From Acidimicrobiia bacterium (GTDB lineage Bacteria; Actinomycetota; Acidimicrobiia; IMCC26256; PALSA-555), in NCBI GenBank assembly GCA_040881685.1, contig JBBECS010000017.1, forward strand, positions 1 to 52,956: a stretch of 52,956 nt of DNA. The letters run 5' to 3'. Both the position numbers and the translations under genes were made by a program. This document shows, piece by piece, positions 14,657 to 22,830 of the stretch. Below the pieces are notes generated by a model. That model did not search any database, was not told the DNA's origin, and was given only the letters and a program-made list of their open reading frames with translations. Within the stretch, counting starts at the first letter, position 1; each line of letters starts with the position of its first letter.

Positions 14657-15439
14657 ATGCGACTGGCCGGGGAGCGCGCGCTGGTGACCGGCTCCACATC
14701 CGGCATCGGCAAGGGCATCGCCGTGGCGTTCGGCGCCGAGGGAGCCGCGGTCGCCGTCCACGGGCGCAATGCCGAGCGCGGGGCCGCCGTGGTGGAGACG
14801 ATCCGCGCCGCGGGCGGCGAGGCCGAGTTCTTCCCCGCCGACATCGCCGACGAGGGCGGATGCGGCTCGCTGGTCAAAGCGGTGGCCGCGTGGGCCGGCG
14901 GGCTCACCGTCCTCGTGAACAACGCCGTCGGAGGCTCCCTCTCGGGGGTCGAGACGCACGATTCCAAGATCGGCGACATGGACACCGCCCACTGGGAGTC
15001 GGCGCTGCGGATGAACGCGACGGCGCCGATGTGGCTGTGCCGCTCGGCGATCCCGCAGATGGTTGCGGCCGGTCATGGCTCGATCATCAACGTCTCGTCG
15101 CGCCAAGCGGAGCGCCCGAGCGGAGGCCTCAGCGCCTACGCGGCGAGCAAGGGCGCCATGAACGCGCTGACGCGCGCCGTCGCAGTCGAGTATGCGGCCG
15201 ACGACATCCGGTGCAACACGATCAGCCCTGGTTATGTGCTCAACGAACGACGCGACGCCGACATCACGCCCGAGCGTCGGGCGCGGTTCGAAGGAATGCA
15301 CCTCACTCGTCTCGGTGAGGCGAGCGACGTCGCGCACGCCGCCGTGTACCTCGCGAGCCAGGAATCGGGGTTCCTGACCGGCATCAACCTCCAGCTCGAC
15401 GGCGGCAGCAGCATCGCTCGGGCCCTCGTCATCGGGTGA
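14657..15439 (+). CDS. SDR-family oxidoreductase
   Basis: A 260-aa classical short-chain dehydrogenase/reductase. The NAD(P)-binding motif is TGSTSGIGKG (about residues 11-20), the structural motif is NNAVGG, and the catalytic triad is Ser in INVSSRQ plus Y-x3-K in YAASKGA. The PGYV and LQLDGG segments are typical. A basic HGRN after strand 2 hints at NADP preference. Substrate is unknown. It overlaps the next gene by GTGA, so the pair is co-translated. Its ATG directly follows a copy of the dispersed promoter element with TAGCCT at 7 nt. Confidence 0.87.
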   Translation: MRLAGERALVTGSTSGIGKGIAVAFGAEGAAVAVHGRNAERGAAVVETIRAAGGEAEFFPADIADEGGCGSLVKAVAAWAGGLTVLVNNAVGGSLSGVETHDSKIGDMDTAHWESALRMNATAPMWLCRSAIPQMVAAGHGSIINVSSRQAERPSGGLSAYAASKGAMNALTRAVAVEYAADDIRCNTISPGYVLNERRDADITPERRARFEGMHLTRLGEASDVAHAAVYLASQESGFLTGINLQLDGGSSIARALVIG

Positions 15440-16251
15440 GCGCCATGCACCCCCGAGTCTCGCTGTCTGCCATCTCGTCGTTCGCGTGGACGCTCGACGA
15501 GGACCTCGCCTTCTACGAGCGCGCTGGCGTTACGTCAATCGGCGCGTCCCTCGCGAAGCTCGAGGCTGCGGGCCTCGAAGCCGGCGCGCGACGCCTCCGT
15601 GACGCCGGCCTGCGCGTGTCGAACCTCATCGGGATCGGCCCCTTCAGGCTCGACAATCCCCACCAGTGGCCCTCCCAGCGTGATCGCGTCCGCGGCGCAG
15701 TCGACGCGGCCGAAGCCGTCGGAGCGGAATGCATGATCCTCACAACCGGCCCCGCGCGTCAGCTCCCATGGGAGGACGCGGCCGACGCGCTCGAGGCCGC
15801 GCTCACTCCCGTGATCGAGGACGCCCACGCCCGCGGCATCCCGTTCGGGTTGGAGCACACGAACTCGCTGCGCGTCGACGTCGGGTTCATCCACTCGCTC
15901 CACGACTGCGTCGACGTGGCTCGGCGCCTCGGCATCGGCGTGTGCGTGGAGACGAACGCATGTTGGGCCGAGCGCGGTCTGGCCGATACGGTCCGCGACG
16001 GTGTCGACACGTTTCGCATCGTCCAGGTGAGCGACTACGCCATCGGCACGCTGTCGACCCCCAACCGCCTCGTTCCCGGCGACGGCGATATCCCGTTCGA
16101 GCGCATCCTCGGGCAGGTGCTCGACGCCGGCTACACGGGCTGCTTCGACCTCGAGCTCATCGGCCCGAAGATCGACGAAGAGGGCTACGAGCAGGCCTGC
16201 ACACGTTCGGTGCGCGCGCTCGGCGAGATCCTCACGAAGCTCGGGGTGTAA
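15436..16251 (+). CDS. Sugar phosphate isomerase/epimerase-like TIM barrel
   Basis: A 271-aa xylose-isomerase-like TIM-barrel protein (AP endonuclease 2 superfamily). Candidate metal ligands are Glu in FGLEHTN, the region VCVETNACW, the VSDYAIG strand and Glu in FDLELIGP. GEIPFER-type closing is present as GDGDIPFERILGQVLDAGY. Members isomerise or epimerise sugars and inositol derivatives; the exact substrate is unknown. The GTG start overlaps the SDR stop, so the two enzymes probably work in one pathway, for example polyol or hydroxy-acid oxidation and isomerisation. Confidence 0.82.
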   Translation: MSAMHPRVSLSAISSFAWTLDEDLAFYERAGVTSIGASLAKLEAAGLEAGARRLRDAGLRVSNLIGIGPFRLDNPHQWPSQRDRVRGAVDAAEAVGAECMILTTGPARQLPWEDAADALEAALTPVIEDAHARGIPFGLEHTNSLRVDVGFIHSLHDCVDVARRLGIGVCVETNACWAERGLADTVRDGVDTFRIVQVSDYAIGTLSTPNRLVPGDGDIPFERILGQVLDAGYTGCFDLELIGPKIDEEGYEQACTRSVRALGEILTKLGV

Positions 16252-16254
16252 CGG

Positions 16255-17322
16255 TCAGAGAACCCACTCGACGGGGCCGAGGTGGAACGAACAGTTGGCG
16301 AGGAGCCGCTCGTCGCCGCCGGGCCAGATGGTCAGCCGCAGCTCGGGGTACGAGAGATCTCGGCGGGGTTCGAGGCGCAGCCAGGCCAGCGGTGCGCGTT
16401 CGGTCGCGGCTGAGCCCGCGTGTTCGAGCACGTCGCGCACGGCGTGCCGCAGATCGCCGCTCAGGTACTGCCACATGATCGAGTGGAACACGACGGTGGC
16501 ATGACCGGCCGTTGGTTCGGCCAACTGGGTTGCGAGCCATCCGGGTGCGCTCGCGCGATCGATCGGCGCCGGCACCGTCGCCGCGATGGCGATCGCCGCG
16601 GCCGTTCGCTCGAAGCGCTCGGACTGATCGGGCCACACGTAAGAGAGGAGCGTGGTCCGGCCGTCGGGCGCCGACACGTCGACGGGGTCCACGTCGCAGC
16701 CGCGCCGCGACGCGACCGTCAGCGGGGCGTCGAACGGCGGGATGCCAGACGGCCAGTATCCGAGGAACTGCACGCGCGAGTCGACCCTCCCGAAGCCGGC
16801 GTCGCCCTGCTCGTAGCGGAAGTGGTCGAAGCGCAGGTTCAGGCCCGCGCTCGTTCCAATCTCGAGGACACGTACGGGCAACCCGGTCTCTGCTGCGATC
16901 ACGAGGAACCCGCCGATGAGCGACGCCGATCGACCGACTTCGTTGGTCTGCGGCGGCCGCGTCAAGGCATCGGTGAGGGCGGGCGGCGGCTCGTCGATCA
17001 ACGCACGGAGCGCCGCCCACGTCGCGTCGGCATCGCCGTCTCCACCCGTCGACGGGAGATGGCGGGCGAGCTCGGGTGCGTCACCGACCAGCGCGAGGCG
17101 GTGGGCGCCACCGAGCACGCGCAAGGGGTAGGCATCTCCGATCTTCGAATCCACGTGCGCCGCGAGCAGATCGAGCGTTGGACCTTCGTGATCGACGTCG
17201 TCGGCCATGCGATCGCACATCGCACCCCAGAGCGACGATCCCAGGTCTCGGCAGGCCGCGCCCTGGAACCGGAACAGCTCGGCGAGCGCATCGCGCGGTT
17301 CGGTCAAGCCCGCGGACCCCAT
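16255..17322 (-). CDS. DUF2332 family protein
   Basis: A 355-aa protein of DUF2332, a family common in actinobacteria and of unknown function. Visible family features are LAELFRFQGAACRDLGSSLW near the start, EVGRSASLIGGFL, a LEIGTSAGLNLRFDHFRYE motif that looks like a methyltransferase SAM loop, LSYVWPDQSERF, and VFHSIMWQYL. The SAM-like loop suggests a Rossmann-type fold, but no activity is established. It starts with ATG 17322, overlapping the thioesterase-like gene by 19 nt, and is the last gene of a four-gene minus-strand run. Confidence 0.82.
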   Translation of the reverse strand: MGSAGLTEPRDALAELFRFQGAACRDLGSSLWGAMCDRMADDVDHEGPTLDLLAAHVDSKIGDAYPLRVLGGAHRLALVGDAPELARHLPSTGGDGDADATWAALRALIDEPPPALTDALTRPPQTNEVGRSASLIGGFLVIAAETGLPVRVLEIGTSAGLNLRFDHFRYEQGDAGFGRVDSRVQFLGYWPSGIPPFDAPLTVASRRGCDVDPVDVSAPDGRTTLLSYVWPDQSERFERTAAAIAIAATVPAPIDRASAPGWLATQLAEPTAGHATVVFHSIMWQYLSGDLRHAVRDVLEHAGSAATERAPLAWLRLEPRRDLSYPELRLTIWPGGDERLLANCSFHLGPVEWVL

Positions 17323-17894
17323 TCCGTCCGTGCCGCTTGCACGACGGCGACCGGTGCCCCCTGCGCGGCCTCGGCCAGCTCGAAGTAGCGCTCCGGGAAC
17401 TCGATCACCTTCCCGTCGGTGCCGACCAGGAGCTGGAGAACCCAGGCGCGAGCGAGCGAGCGACCACTCGTCGCGTGGACGAGCCACTGGTCGAGGATCA
17501 GCGACTTCCCGCGCCGTTGATCGACGCGCGTCGCGCCGACATACCGCTCGTGCATCCACCCCTCGCTGTCGTACGACACATGGAGCTCGCGCACGACCAA
17601 CGTGAGCCCTTGCCGTCTCACGTAGCGCGGCCATTCGGGTGCGAACCGCGCGGCCACATACGCGATCCGGAGATCGTTGAACATCCGGACGGCCGCGGTG
17701 TTGTTGAGGTGATCTTGGAACTCGTCGGCGTCGTCAGGCTCCGGGATCACATCGAAGATGGTGGTGAACCCCTCGGCGCGAAGCGTGTCGACACCGGCCG
17801 AGGGTTGCGGATCGCCTTGCACGATCCCGCGCACCGGCCACGGGTTCTGCCAGTCGGCTCCGTCGCCGCGTTTCTCCGGGGTGGTCACGACCAC
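17304..17894 (-). CDS. Thioesterase-like (hotdog) protein
   Basis: A 196-aa protein that resembles acyl-CoA thioesterases of the 4HBT/FadM type. The region RMFNDLRIAYVAARF and LTLVVRELHVSYDSEG contains the long helix and strands of a hotdog fold, followed by GATRVDQRRGKSLILDQWLVH. Such enzymes release free acids from CoA thioesters. It overlaps the SDR gene (17885) and the DUF2332 gene, forming one translation-coupled run. No clear catalytic residue can be named. A non-enzymatic hotdog protein is possible. Confidence 0.7.
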   Translation of the reverse strand: MVVTTPEKRGDGADWQNPWPVRGIVQGDPQPSAGVDTLRAEGFTTIFDVIPEPDDADEFQDHLNNTAAVRMFNDLRIAYVAARFAPEWPRYVRRQGLTLVVRELHVSYDSEGWMHERYVGATRVDQRRGKSLILDQWLVHATSGRSLARAWVLQLLVGTDGKVIEFPERYFELAEAAQGAPVAVVQAARTEWGPRA

Positions 17895-18670
17895 ATGAAG
17901 GTGCCGCCGTCGACCATGAACGTGTGGCCGGTGAGGTAACGGCAGGCATCGGTGCAGAGGAAGTGCGCAATCGGACCGATGTCGGTCTCGGGATCGCCGT
18001 TGCGGTGCATGGGACAGGTCCGCATGAACTCTTCGTAGTGCTCGCTGCCGGCGGCGCGGGGTGGCGCCGCGGCCGGTGCGATCACATTGACCACGATGCC
18101 GTCAGCCGCCCACTCGCGCGCCGCCGTGCGACTGAGACCGCGGATCGCCTCCTTCGACGCGTTGTACGCGCCGAAGCCGGCGCCGCCGACGCGACCCATC
18201 GACGACCCGAAGTTCACGATGCGGCCCCAACCGGCCTTCTTCATGTGGGGATAGACGGCCTGCATCGCCCACATCGTCCCGAGCACTCCGGACCGGTAGA
18301 ACACGTCGAGGTCGTCGGCCGCGGCTTCCGCCACCGGCGCGTTCGGCCGGAAGGTCTGTGCGTTGTTGATGATCCCGTCGACCTTGCCGAACGCGTCGAC
18401 GGTCTTGGTCACCATCTCGTTGATGCGCCCTTGGTCGCGGATGTCCACCTCGACGCCGAGGTTGGGCGCGCCGAACGACGTGAGCTCGTCGCACGTTCGC
18501 TGGAGCTTCTCCCCCTGGTAGTCGGCGACAACCACGGTCGCGCCGGCCTTGCCGAGGTGGTGCGCCATGCCCCGGCCGACACCTTGGCCCGATCCGGTGA
18601 CGATGATCACCCGACCCTCGACGGAGTGCACAGCGCGGCTGTCGTCGGGCGTGATCTCGGGGTGCAGCAA
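17885..18670 (-). CDS. SDR-family NAD(P)-dependent oxidoreductase
   Basis: A 261-aa classical SDR. The coenzyme motif is TGSGQGVGRG (about residues 25-34), and an acidic residue after strand 2 (VVADYQGEK) suggests NAD(H). NNAQ replaces the usual NNAG. The catalytic residues are Ser in VNFGSSMG and Y-x3-K in YNASKEA. The C-terminal MVDGGTFM is typical of 3-ketoacyl reductase-like enzymes. Substrate unknown. It overlaps the thioesterase gene by 10 nt and lies 18 nt after the VOC gene, so a short acyl or alicyclic breakdown pathway is plausible. Confidence 0.85.
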   Translation of the reverse strand: MLHPEITPDDSRAVHSVEGRVIIVTGSGQGVGRGMAHHLGKAGATVVVADYQGEKLQRTCDELTSFGAPNLGVEVDIRDQGRINEMVTKTVDAFGKVDGIINNAQTFRPNAPVAEAAADDLDVFYRSGVLGTMWAMQAVYPHMKKAGWGRIVNFGSSMGRVGGAGFGAYNASKEAIRGLSRTAAREWAADGIVVNVIAPAAAPPRAAGSEHYEEFMRTCPMHRNGDPETDIGPIAHFLCTDACRYLTGHTFMVDGGTFMWS

Positions 18671-18688
18671 GGTTCTCCTTGGGTTGCG

Positions 18689-19132
18689 CTAGCGGCCGAT
18701 GAGCTCGACGAGTACGCCGTCGGGGTCGCGCACCGTCGCCATCACGACGGCCGTGCCGTCGGGCGCGGGGAGCTCGATGCGCCGCGCCTCGCCGCCGAGC
18801 TCAAGCTCCGAGAGGCGGGCGAGTACCGCGTCGGTGTCACCGACATAGAACGAGAGCAAGAAGAAGCCAACGTGTGGCTTGTCGGGGAGGACCGGCGCCG
18901 TCTCCATGCCGTCGGGGAAGGACACGAGCTCGACGACACCCGCGTCAGGCGCGGCGGGATCGCCGAGGAACACCGAGTGCAGGCGGGAGGAGGAGGCGTC
19001 GAACAACGCTGGCCAATCGCCGTCGAACTCGCTGTCCATGATCACTTCGAGCCCGAGGCCGTCACGGTAGAAGCGCAGCGACGCCTCGAAGTCCTGCGCG
19101 CAGATCGCGCTGTGATGCACTCGGCCCGCCAC
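18689..19132 (-). CDS. VOC-family (glyoxalase-like) protein
   Basis: A 147-aa vicinal-oxygen-chelate protein with two beta-alpha-beta3 repeats. The first opens VHHSAICAQDFEASLRFYRDGLGLEV, and the second includes PHVGFFLLSFYVGD and TVRDPDGVLVELIGR, where the final Glu is the usual metal ligand. Members include glyoxalases, epimerases and dioxygenases. The substrate is unknown. It heads the run VOC, SDR, thioesterase, DUF2332. The GTG start at 19132 is preceded at exactly 7 nt by TAACCT in a full copy of the dispersed promoter element. Confidence 0.83.
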   Translation of the reverse strand: MAGRVHHSAICAQDFEASLRFYRDGLGLEVIMDSEFDGDWPALFDASSSRLHSVFLGDPAAPDAGVVELVSFPDGMETAPVLPDKPHVGFFLLSFYVGDTDAVLARLSELELGGEARRIELPAPDGTAVVMATVRDPDGVLVELIGR

Positions 19133-19231
19133 GGCGCGGAGGTTACCGTCCGCGCCGCAGGTAGCCTGCGGCGCAGGTAACCGTTCGCCGAGGTGGAGGG
19201 GTGGGCCCAGGCGCGCAGCGCCGAAAGCGGG
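19133..19231 (-). repeat. 99-nt dispersed element with palindrome and promoter hexamer, copy B
   Basis: On the minus strand this copy has the core (19231-19185), a 10-nt gap, the palindrome (19174-19152), a 6-nt gap, TAACCT (19145-19140) and 7 nt to the VOC GTG. Length and all spacings equal those of copy A at 3607. About 15 of 99 positions differ in an ungapped alignment. Confidence 0.8.
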
Positions 19232-19261
19232 AGTGGGCCGCTAGCCCGATGGCGCCGCGCC

Positions 19262-19267
19262 TAGCCT
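19262..19267 (+). promoter_or_regulatory. Predicted -10 hexamer for HIT gene
   Basis: TAGCCT ends 8 nt before GTG 19276. It is divergent from the VOC promoter in the adjacent dispersed element. Confidence 0.4.
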
Positions 19268-19275
19268 TTCGCTCC

Positions 19276-19701
19276 GTGCCGACCGTCTTCACGCGCATCA
19301 TCGAAGGCGAGATCCCAGGAACGTTCGTGTGGCACGACGACGAGTGTGTCGGTTTCCTGTCGATCAACCCCGTCAATCCCGGCCACACGCTCGTGGTGCC
19401 ACGTGCTGAGGTCGACCATTGGCTCGATCTCGAGCCCGCACTCGCGGCGCACCTCATGACCGTTGCTCAGACCGTCGGCCGGGCCGTGCAGCATGCGTTC
19501 TCTCCGCTTCGAGTCGGACTGCTGATCGCGGGACTGGAGGTACCGCACACGCACCTGCACGTGATGCCGATCCATGCCGGGGAGGCCGATCTCCATCTCG
19601 ACCGCGCCAGCACCGCCACGCCCGACGAGCTGGCTGCCAGCGCCGAGGAGCTCCGCGCCGCGTTGCGCGACGCCGGTGCCACGGGAGTCAGCGAGCTGTA
19701 G
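19276..19701 (+). CDS. HIT-family nucleotide hydrolase
   Basis: A 141-aa histidine-triad protein. It begins TVFTRIIEGEIPGTFVWHDD, has the FLSINPVNPGHTLVVPR strand pair and ends with the catalytic HTHLHVMP (H-x-H-x-H). HIT proteins hydrolyse phosphoramidates and AMP or NMP conjugates; the physiological substrate is unknown. In most relatives the segment before the triad contains GxxAGQ; here it is GLLIAGLEVPHTHLHV, so Gln is replaced by Leu. GTG 19276 is chosen because TAGCCT lies 8 nt upstream. The 3' end overlaps potC by 14 nt. Confidence 0.87.
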   Translation: MPTVFTRIIEGEIPGTFVWHDDECVGFLSINPVNPGHTLVVPRAEVDHWLDLEPALAAHLMTVAQTVGRAVQHAFSPLRVGLLIAGLEVPHTHLHVMPIHAGEADLHLDRASTATPDELAASAEELRAALRDAGATGVSEL

Positions 19702-20575
19702 CAGCGCGTTCCCGGCGCCGACCGACGAACGTGGCCGACCCGAGGATGAACACGCTGGCGAGCAAGACCATCGAGGACAGCACCTGGATCTGCGGCGGGA
19801 CCGCTCGCAGGGTCGATCCGTAGATGTAGAGCGGGAACGTGACTTCGTTCCCCGCGTTGAACAACGTGATGATGAAGTCGTCGAGCGACAGCGCGAAGCT
19901 CAAGAGCGCGGCCGCCATGATCCCGGGGATCATCAGGGGGAACGTGACCTTTGTGAACACACGCACTGGCCCCGCGCCGAGGTCCATCGCCGCATCCTCG
20001 AGCGTCCAGTCGAAGCCGCGCAGACGGGCCTTGACACAGAGCGCCACGAAGCTCACGCAGAACATGACGTGGGCGATCACGACGGTTCCGAACCCACGTT
20101 GTTGCGGCGCGAACGGGTAGGCCTGCGCGAGGAAGAGGCTCGCCAACGAAGAGCCGAGGACGATCTCGGGTGTCGTCAGCGGCAGCACCAGCAGCAGATT
20201 GACGATGGCGCCGCCTTTGAAGCGGTAGCGGGTCAACGCGAGGGCCACGAGCCCACCCAGAACCACGGCCGCCGCGGTGGCGATGGCCGCGATCTCCAGG
20301 CTGAGCACGAACGCGTCGACGAGCCCCTGCTCGGCGAAGGGATGCGCCCAGTTGTCGAACGTGAAGCCGTCCCACTCGATGTTGTAGTTGCTCGTCTCGT
20401 CGTTGAAGCTGAACGCGACGATCACCGCGATCGGTGCGAAGAGGTAGAGGAGCCCGAGTCCCGCGTAGAAGCTGAGGAGAGAGGAGCCGATTCGCCGCAA
20501 CCACGGCGGTGGGAAGGACCGCTGCACCTCGACGGGGGCATTGGCCGGAGTGGGGCTCGTGATGGCCGCGCTCAT
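19688..20575 (-). CDS. potC: Spermidine/putrescine-type ABC transporter permease PotC
   Basis: A 295-aa inner-membrane permease with six predicted helices. The N-terminal region reads LYLFAPIAVIVAFSFND, typical of PotC, followed by VFTKVTFPLMIPGIMAAALLSFALSLDDFIITLF, which includes the EAA coupling motif (EDAAMDLGAGPVRVFTKVTFP). SLDDFIITLF is characteristic of polyamine permeases. Its ATG overlaps the potB stop (ATGA). Order potA-potD-potB-potC on the minus strand makes a complete import system. Confidence 0.9.
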   Translation of the reverse strand: MSAAITSPTPANAPVEVQRSFPPPWLRRIGSSLLSFYAGLGLLYLFAPIAVIVAFSFNDETSNYNIEWDGFTFDNWAHPFAEQGLVDAFVLSLEIAAIATAAAVVLGGLVALALTRYRFKGGAIVNLLLVLPLTTPEIVLGSSLASLFLAQAYPFAPQQRGFGTVVIAHVMFCVSFVALCVKARLRGFDWTLEDAAMDLGAGPVRVFTKVTFPLMIPGIMAAALLSFALSLDDFIITLFNAGNEVTFPLYIYGSTLRAVPPQIQVLSSMVLLASVFILGSATFVGRRRERAATAR

Positions 20576-21639
20576 CCCGTGAGGTCCTCCGTGCCGAGCA
20601 CCCTGGCGTAGATCAGGACCGCAACGGTGATGATCGCCATGAGCACGAACGACAGTGCTGCCGCGGTCGGGTAGTCGAGCTGCACGAGGAACTGGTTCTG
20701 CACGACGTTGCCGATCATCAGCGTGGTCGGCGACCCCAGCAGCTCGGCGTTGATGAAGTCGCCGGCGGCGGGGATGAACGTGAGGAGGCTGCCCGCGAAC
20801 ACGCCGGGCAACGACAGTGGCAGCACAACCTTCCGGAACGCTCGTGCCGGCGTGGAGTAGAGGTCGCGGGCCGCGTCCACGAGGCTCCGGTCGATCTTCT
20901 CGAGGCTCACGTAGATCGGGAGCACCATGAACGGCAGGAAGTTGTAGGTGAGCCCACCGATCACGGCACCCGGTGTTGCGAGCAGGCGGTCGGAGTCACC
21001 CATGAGCCCGAGGCTCTGGAGCAGGTCGACGACCGGTCCATCGTCGAAGAGGATCGTCTGCCAGGCGATGGTCCGGATCAGGTACGTCGTGAAGAACGGC
21101 ACCACGACGAGCCCGAGCAACAGGTTCTTGTACGCGCCACCGCGAAACGCGATGACGTACGCGAGCGGATAGCCGATCGCGATGCACAGCAGGGTCGCGA
21201 TGCCCGCGTAGAGGAACGACCGCTGGAAGTGATCGCCCCAGCCGTCGATCGTGCTCGTAACGATGTAGGCGCCGAAGAAGACGCCGACGAGCGCGCCGAT
21301 CAGCAAGCGTCTGGCGCGCGCGTTCTGCCAGACGCCCCGGCGCACGAAGACGATCCCGACACAAACAGCCAGTGCCACGAGTGTTGCAATGAACGCGATT
21401 CGCATCGCGTCCTGGAACTGCGGGCCGAAGGTGTCGAACGCCTCGGAGAAGTTGTCCCACTTCCATTCGAAGTCGAGGTCCGACGGCACGAACCGCTCCG
21501 GCTGGTTCGAGAGCGCCGTCCGGAAGAGGAACGCGACGGGAACGAGGAAGAACAGGAGGAGCCAGAGGACCCCGGGACTGAGCAGCCCATACGGCGCGAA
21601 GCGACCGCGCTTCCGCGTCGCCCCGACCGCGCCGGCCAT
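20572..21639 (-). CDS. potB: Spermidine/putrescine-type ABC transporter permease PotB, enlarged
   Basis: A 355-aa permease, longer than the usual 275-320 aa of PotB. The first helix (LLSPGVLWLLLFFLVPVAFLF) and the C-terminal core (YLIRTIAWQTIL, the EAA loop in DAARDLYSTPARAFRKVVLP, and FIPAAGDFINAELLG) are standard. Between them, about residues 80-145, are two extra hydrophobic segments (MRIAFIATLVALAVCVGIVF and LLIGALVGVFFGAYIV), so a helical hairpin seems to be inserted. It sits 18 nt after potD and overlaps potC by 4 nt. Function in polyamine import is inferred from the operon. Confidence 0.88.
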   Translation of the reverse strand: MAGAVGATRKRGRFAPYGLLSPGVLWLLLFFLVPVAFLFRTALSNQPERFVPSDLDFEWKWDNFSEAFDTFGPQFQDAMRIAFIATLVALAVCVGIVFVRRGVWQNARARRLLIGALVGVFFGAYIVTSTIDGWGDHFQRSFLYAGIATLLCIAIGYPLAYVIAFRGGAYKNLLLGLVVVPFFTTYLIRTIAWQTILFDDGPVVDLLQSLGLMGDSDRLLATPGAVIGGLTYNFLPFMVLPIYVSLEKIDRSLVDAARDLYSTPARAFRKVVLPLSLPGVFAGSLLTFIPAAGDFINAELLGSPTTLMIGNVVQNQFLVQLDYPTAAALSFVLMAIITVAVLIYARVLGTEDLTG

Positions 21640-21657
21640 CAGCTCAGCACGCGCGGG

Positions 21658-22830
21658 TCAAGCGCCGGTGATCTCCGCGTACCGCTCGTCCCACTTCTCC
21701 TCGTCGTCGGGATCCAGGAGCGGGAACTGCACCAGGCGCTCCAGGACGTCCGCCGGAGGAAAGAAGATCGGATTCTCCGCTGCCTCGGGGTTGATGGCTG
21801 CGAGCTCGTCGGTGATGTCGGCAACCGGTGAGTTGTAGGTGGTGTAGTTCGCGACCCGCGCCGCGTTCACGGGGTCGTAGAAGTAGTCGCACCATGCCGC
21901 GACCTGCTCCTGGCGCTCGGACGTCGCCACCATGCACATCACGTCAGCCCAGTAGCCGTGACCCCCCTCGTCCGGCACATAGAACCGCAGGTTGGGCTCG
22001 GTCTGGGACAGCTGCCCGACATCACCCGACCACGCGACGTTCAGCGCGAAGTCGCCGCTCAAGAGGTCGCGCTGGTAGCTGTTGCCGGTGAACCGCCGGA
22101 TCTGCCCGCTCTGAGCCGCGTCCTCGAGTCGGTCGAACGCCGGTCGTGCGTCCTCGAACGTGACGCCGTCGGCAATCTCGTCGCGGGTCATCCCCGTCGA
22201 GAGCATGGCCAAGGTCATCGAGTCGCGCATCTCGAGCAGCCACCCGACCTTGCCCTCGAACGCCGGGTCGAACAGGTCCTCGACGCTCGTGATCTCGCGC
22301 CCGGTGGCCTCGATGTTGTACGCGATGCCGGTGTAGCCGGTCTGCCACGGCACCGTGTACTCACCGGTCGGGTCCCACGCAGGGTTCTGCAGCTCAGGCC
22401 TGAGGTTGCCGAGGTTCTCCACGAGATCGAGGGGCATCGGTTGCACGTAGCCGAGCTCGATCAAGCGCGCGGCCATCCAGGTGGTGGGCGTCACGATGTC
22501 GAAGCCGATGTGGTCACCCGCCGCGAACTGCTCCTGGTACTTGGCGAAGAACGTGTTGTTGTCGTCGATCCCATCGCTGTACTTCAGCTTGATGCCGGTC
22601 TGCTTCGGGAAGTCCTTCTTCGACTTCTTGTCGATGTAGAGGATCCAGTTCAGGACGTCGAGCTTGCCGCCGACGTTGGCGCCGTCGCCGACCGCGGCCC
22701 ACGCGGACGTGCCGCCGAGCAGGTACGGCGCTGCGGCCAGGCCACCGGCTGCCGCCGCGCCACGCGTGAGGAACTCACGGCGCGAGACGCCACGGCGCTT
22801 CGTGTTCATCGAATCATGACTCTTGCTCAT
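21658..22830 (-). CDS. potD: Polyamine ABC transporter substrate-binding protein PotD
   Basis: A 390-aa extracellular solute-binding protein. The N terminus is a twin-arginine signal (SRREFL at residues 16-21, then an Ala/Gly-rich hydrophobic stretch), so it is exported folded and probably retained at the cell surface. The mature part matches PotD/Pot[50 protein letters not shown] and WSGDVGQL. The conserved Trp and Asp residues of polyamine sites are plausible in these motifs. ATG 22830 overlaps the potA stop by ATGA. Confidence 0.9.
   Translation of the reverse strand: MSKSHDSMNTKRRGVSRREFLTRGAAAAGGLAAAPYLLGGTSAWAAVGDGANVGGKLDVLNWILYIDKKSKKDFPKQTGIKLKYSDGIDDNNTFFAKYQEQFAAGDHIGFDIVTPTTWMAARLIELGYVQPMPLDLVENLGNLRPELQNPAWDPTGEYTVPWQTGYTGIAYNIEATGREITSVEDLFDPAFEGKVGWLLEMRDSMTLAMLSTGMTRDEIADGVTFEDARPAFDRLEDAAQSGQIRRFTGNSYQRDLLSGDFALNVAWSGDVGQLSQTEPNLRFYVPDEGGHGYWADVMCMVATSERQEQVAAWCDYFYDPVNAARVANYTTYNSPVADITDELAAINPEAAENPIFFPPADVLERLVQFPLLDPDDEEKWDERYAEITGA

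Noticed and set aside
13352-15337. A 661-codon frame extending the M23 peptidase upstream through the SDR gene
   Set aside because: The signal-anchor starts at 14464; the rest is antisense to a well-supported SDR and crosses a repeat.
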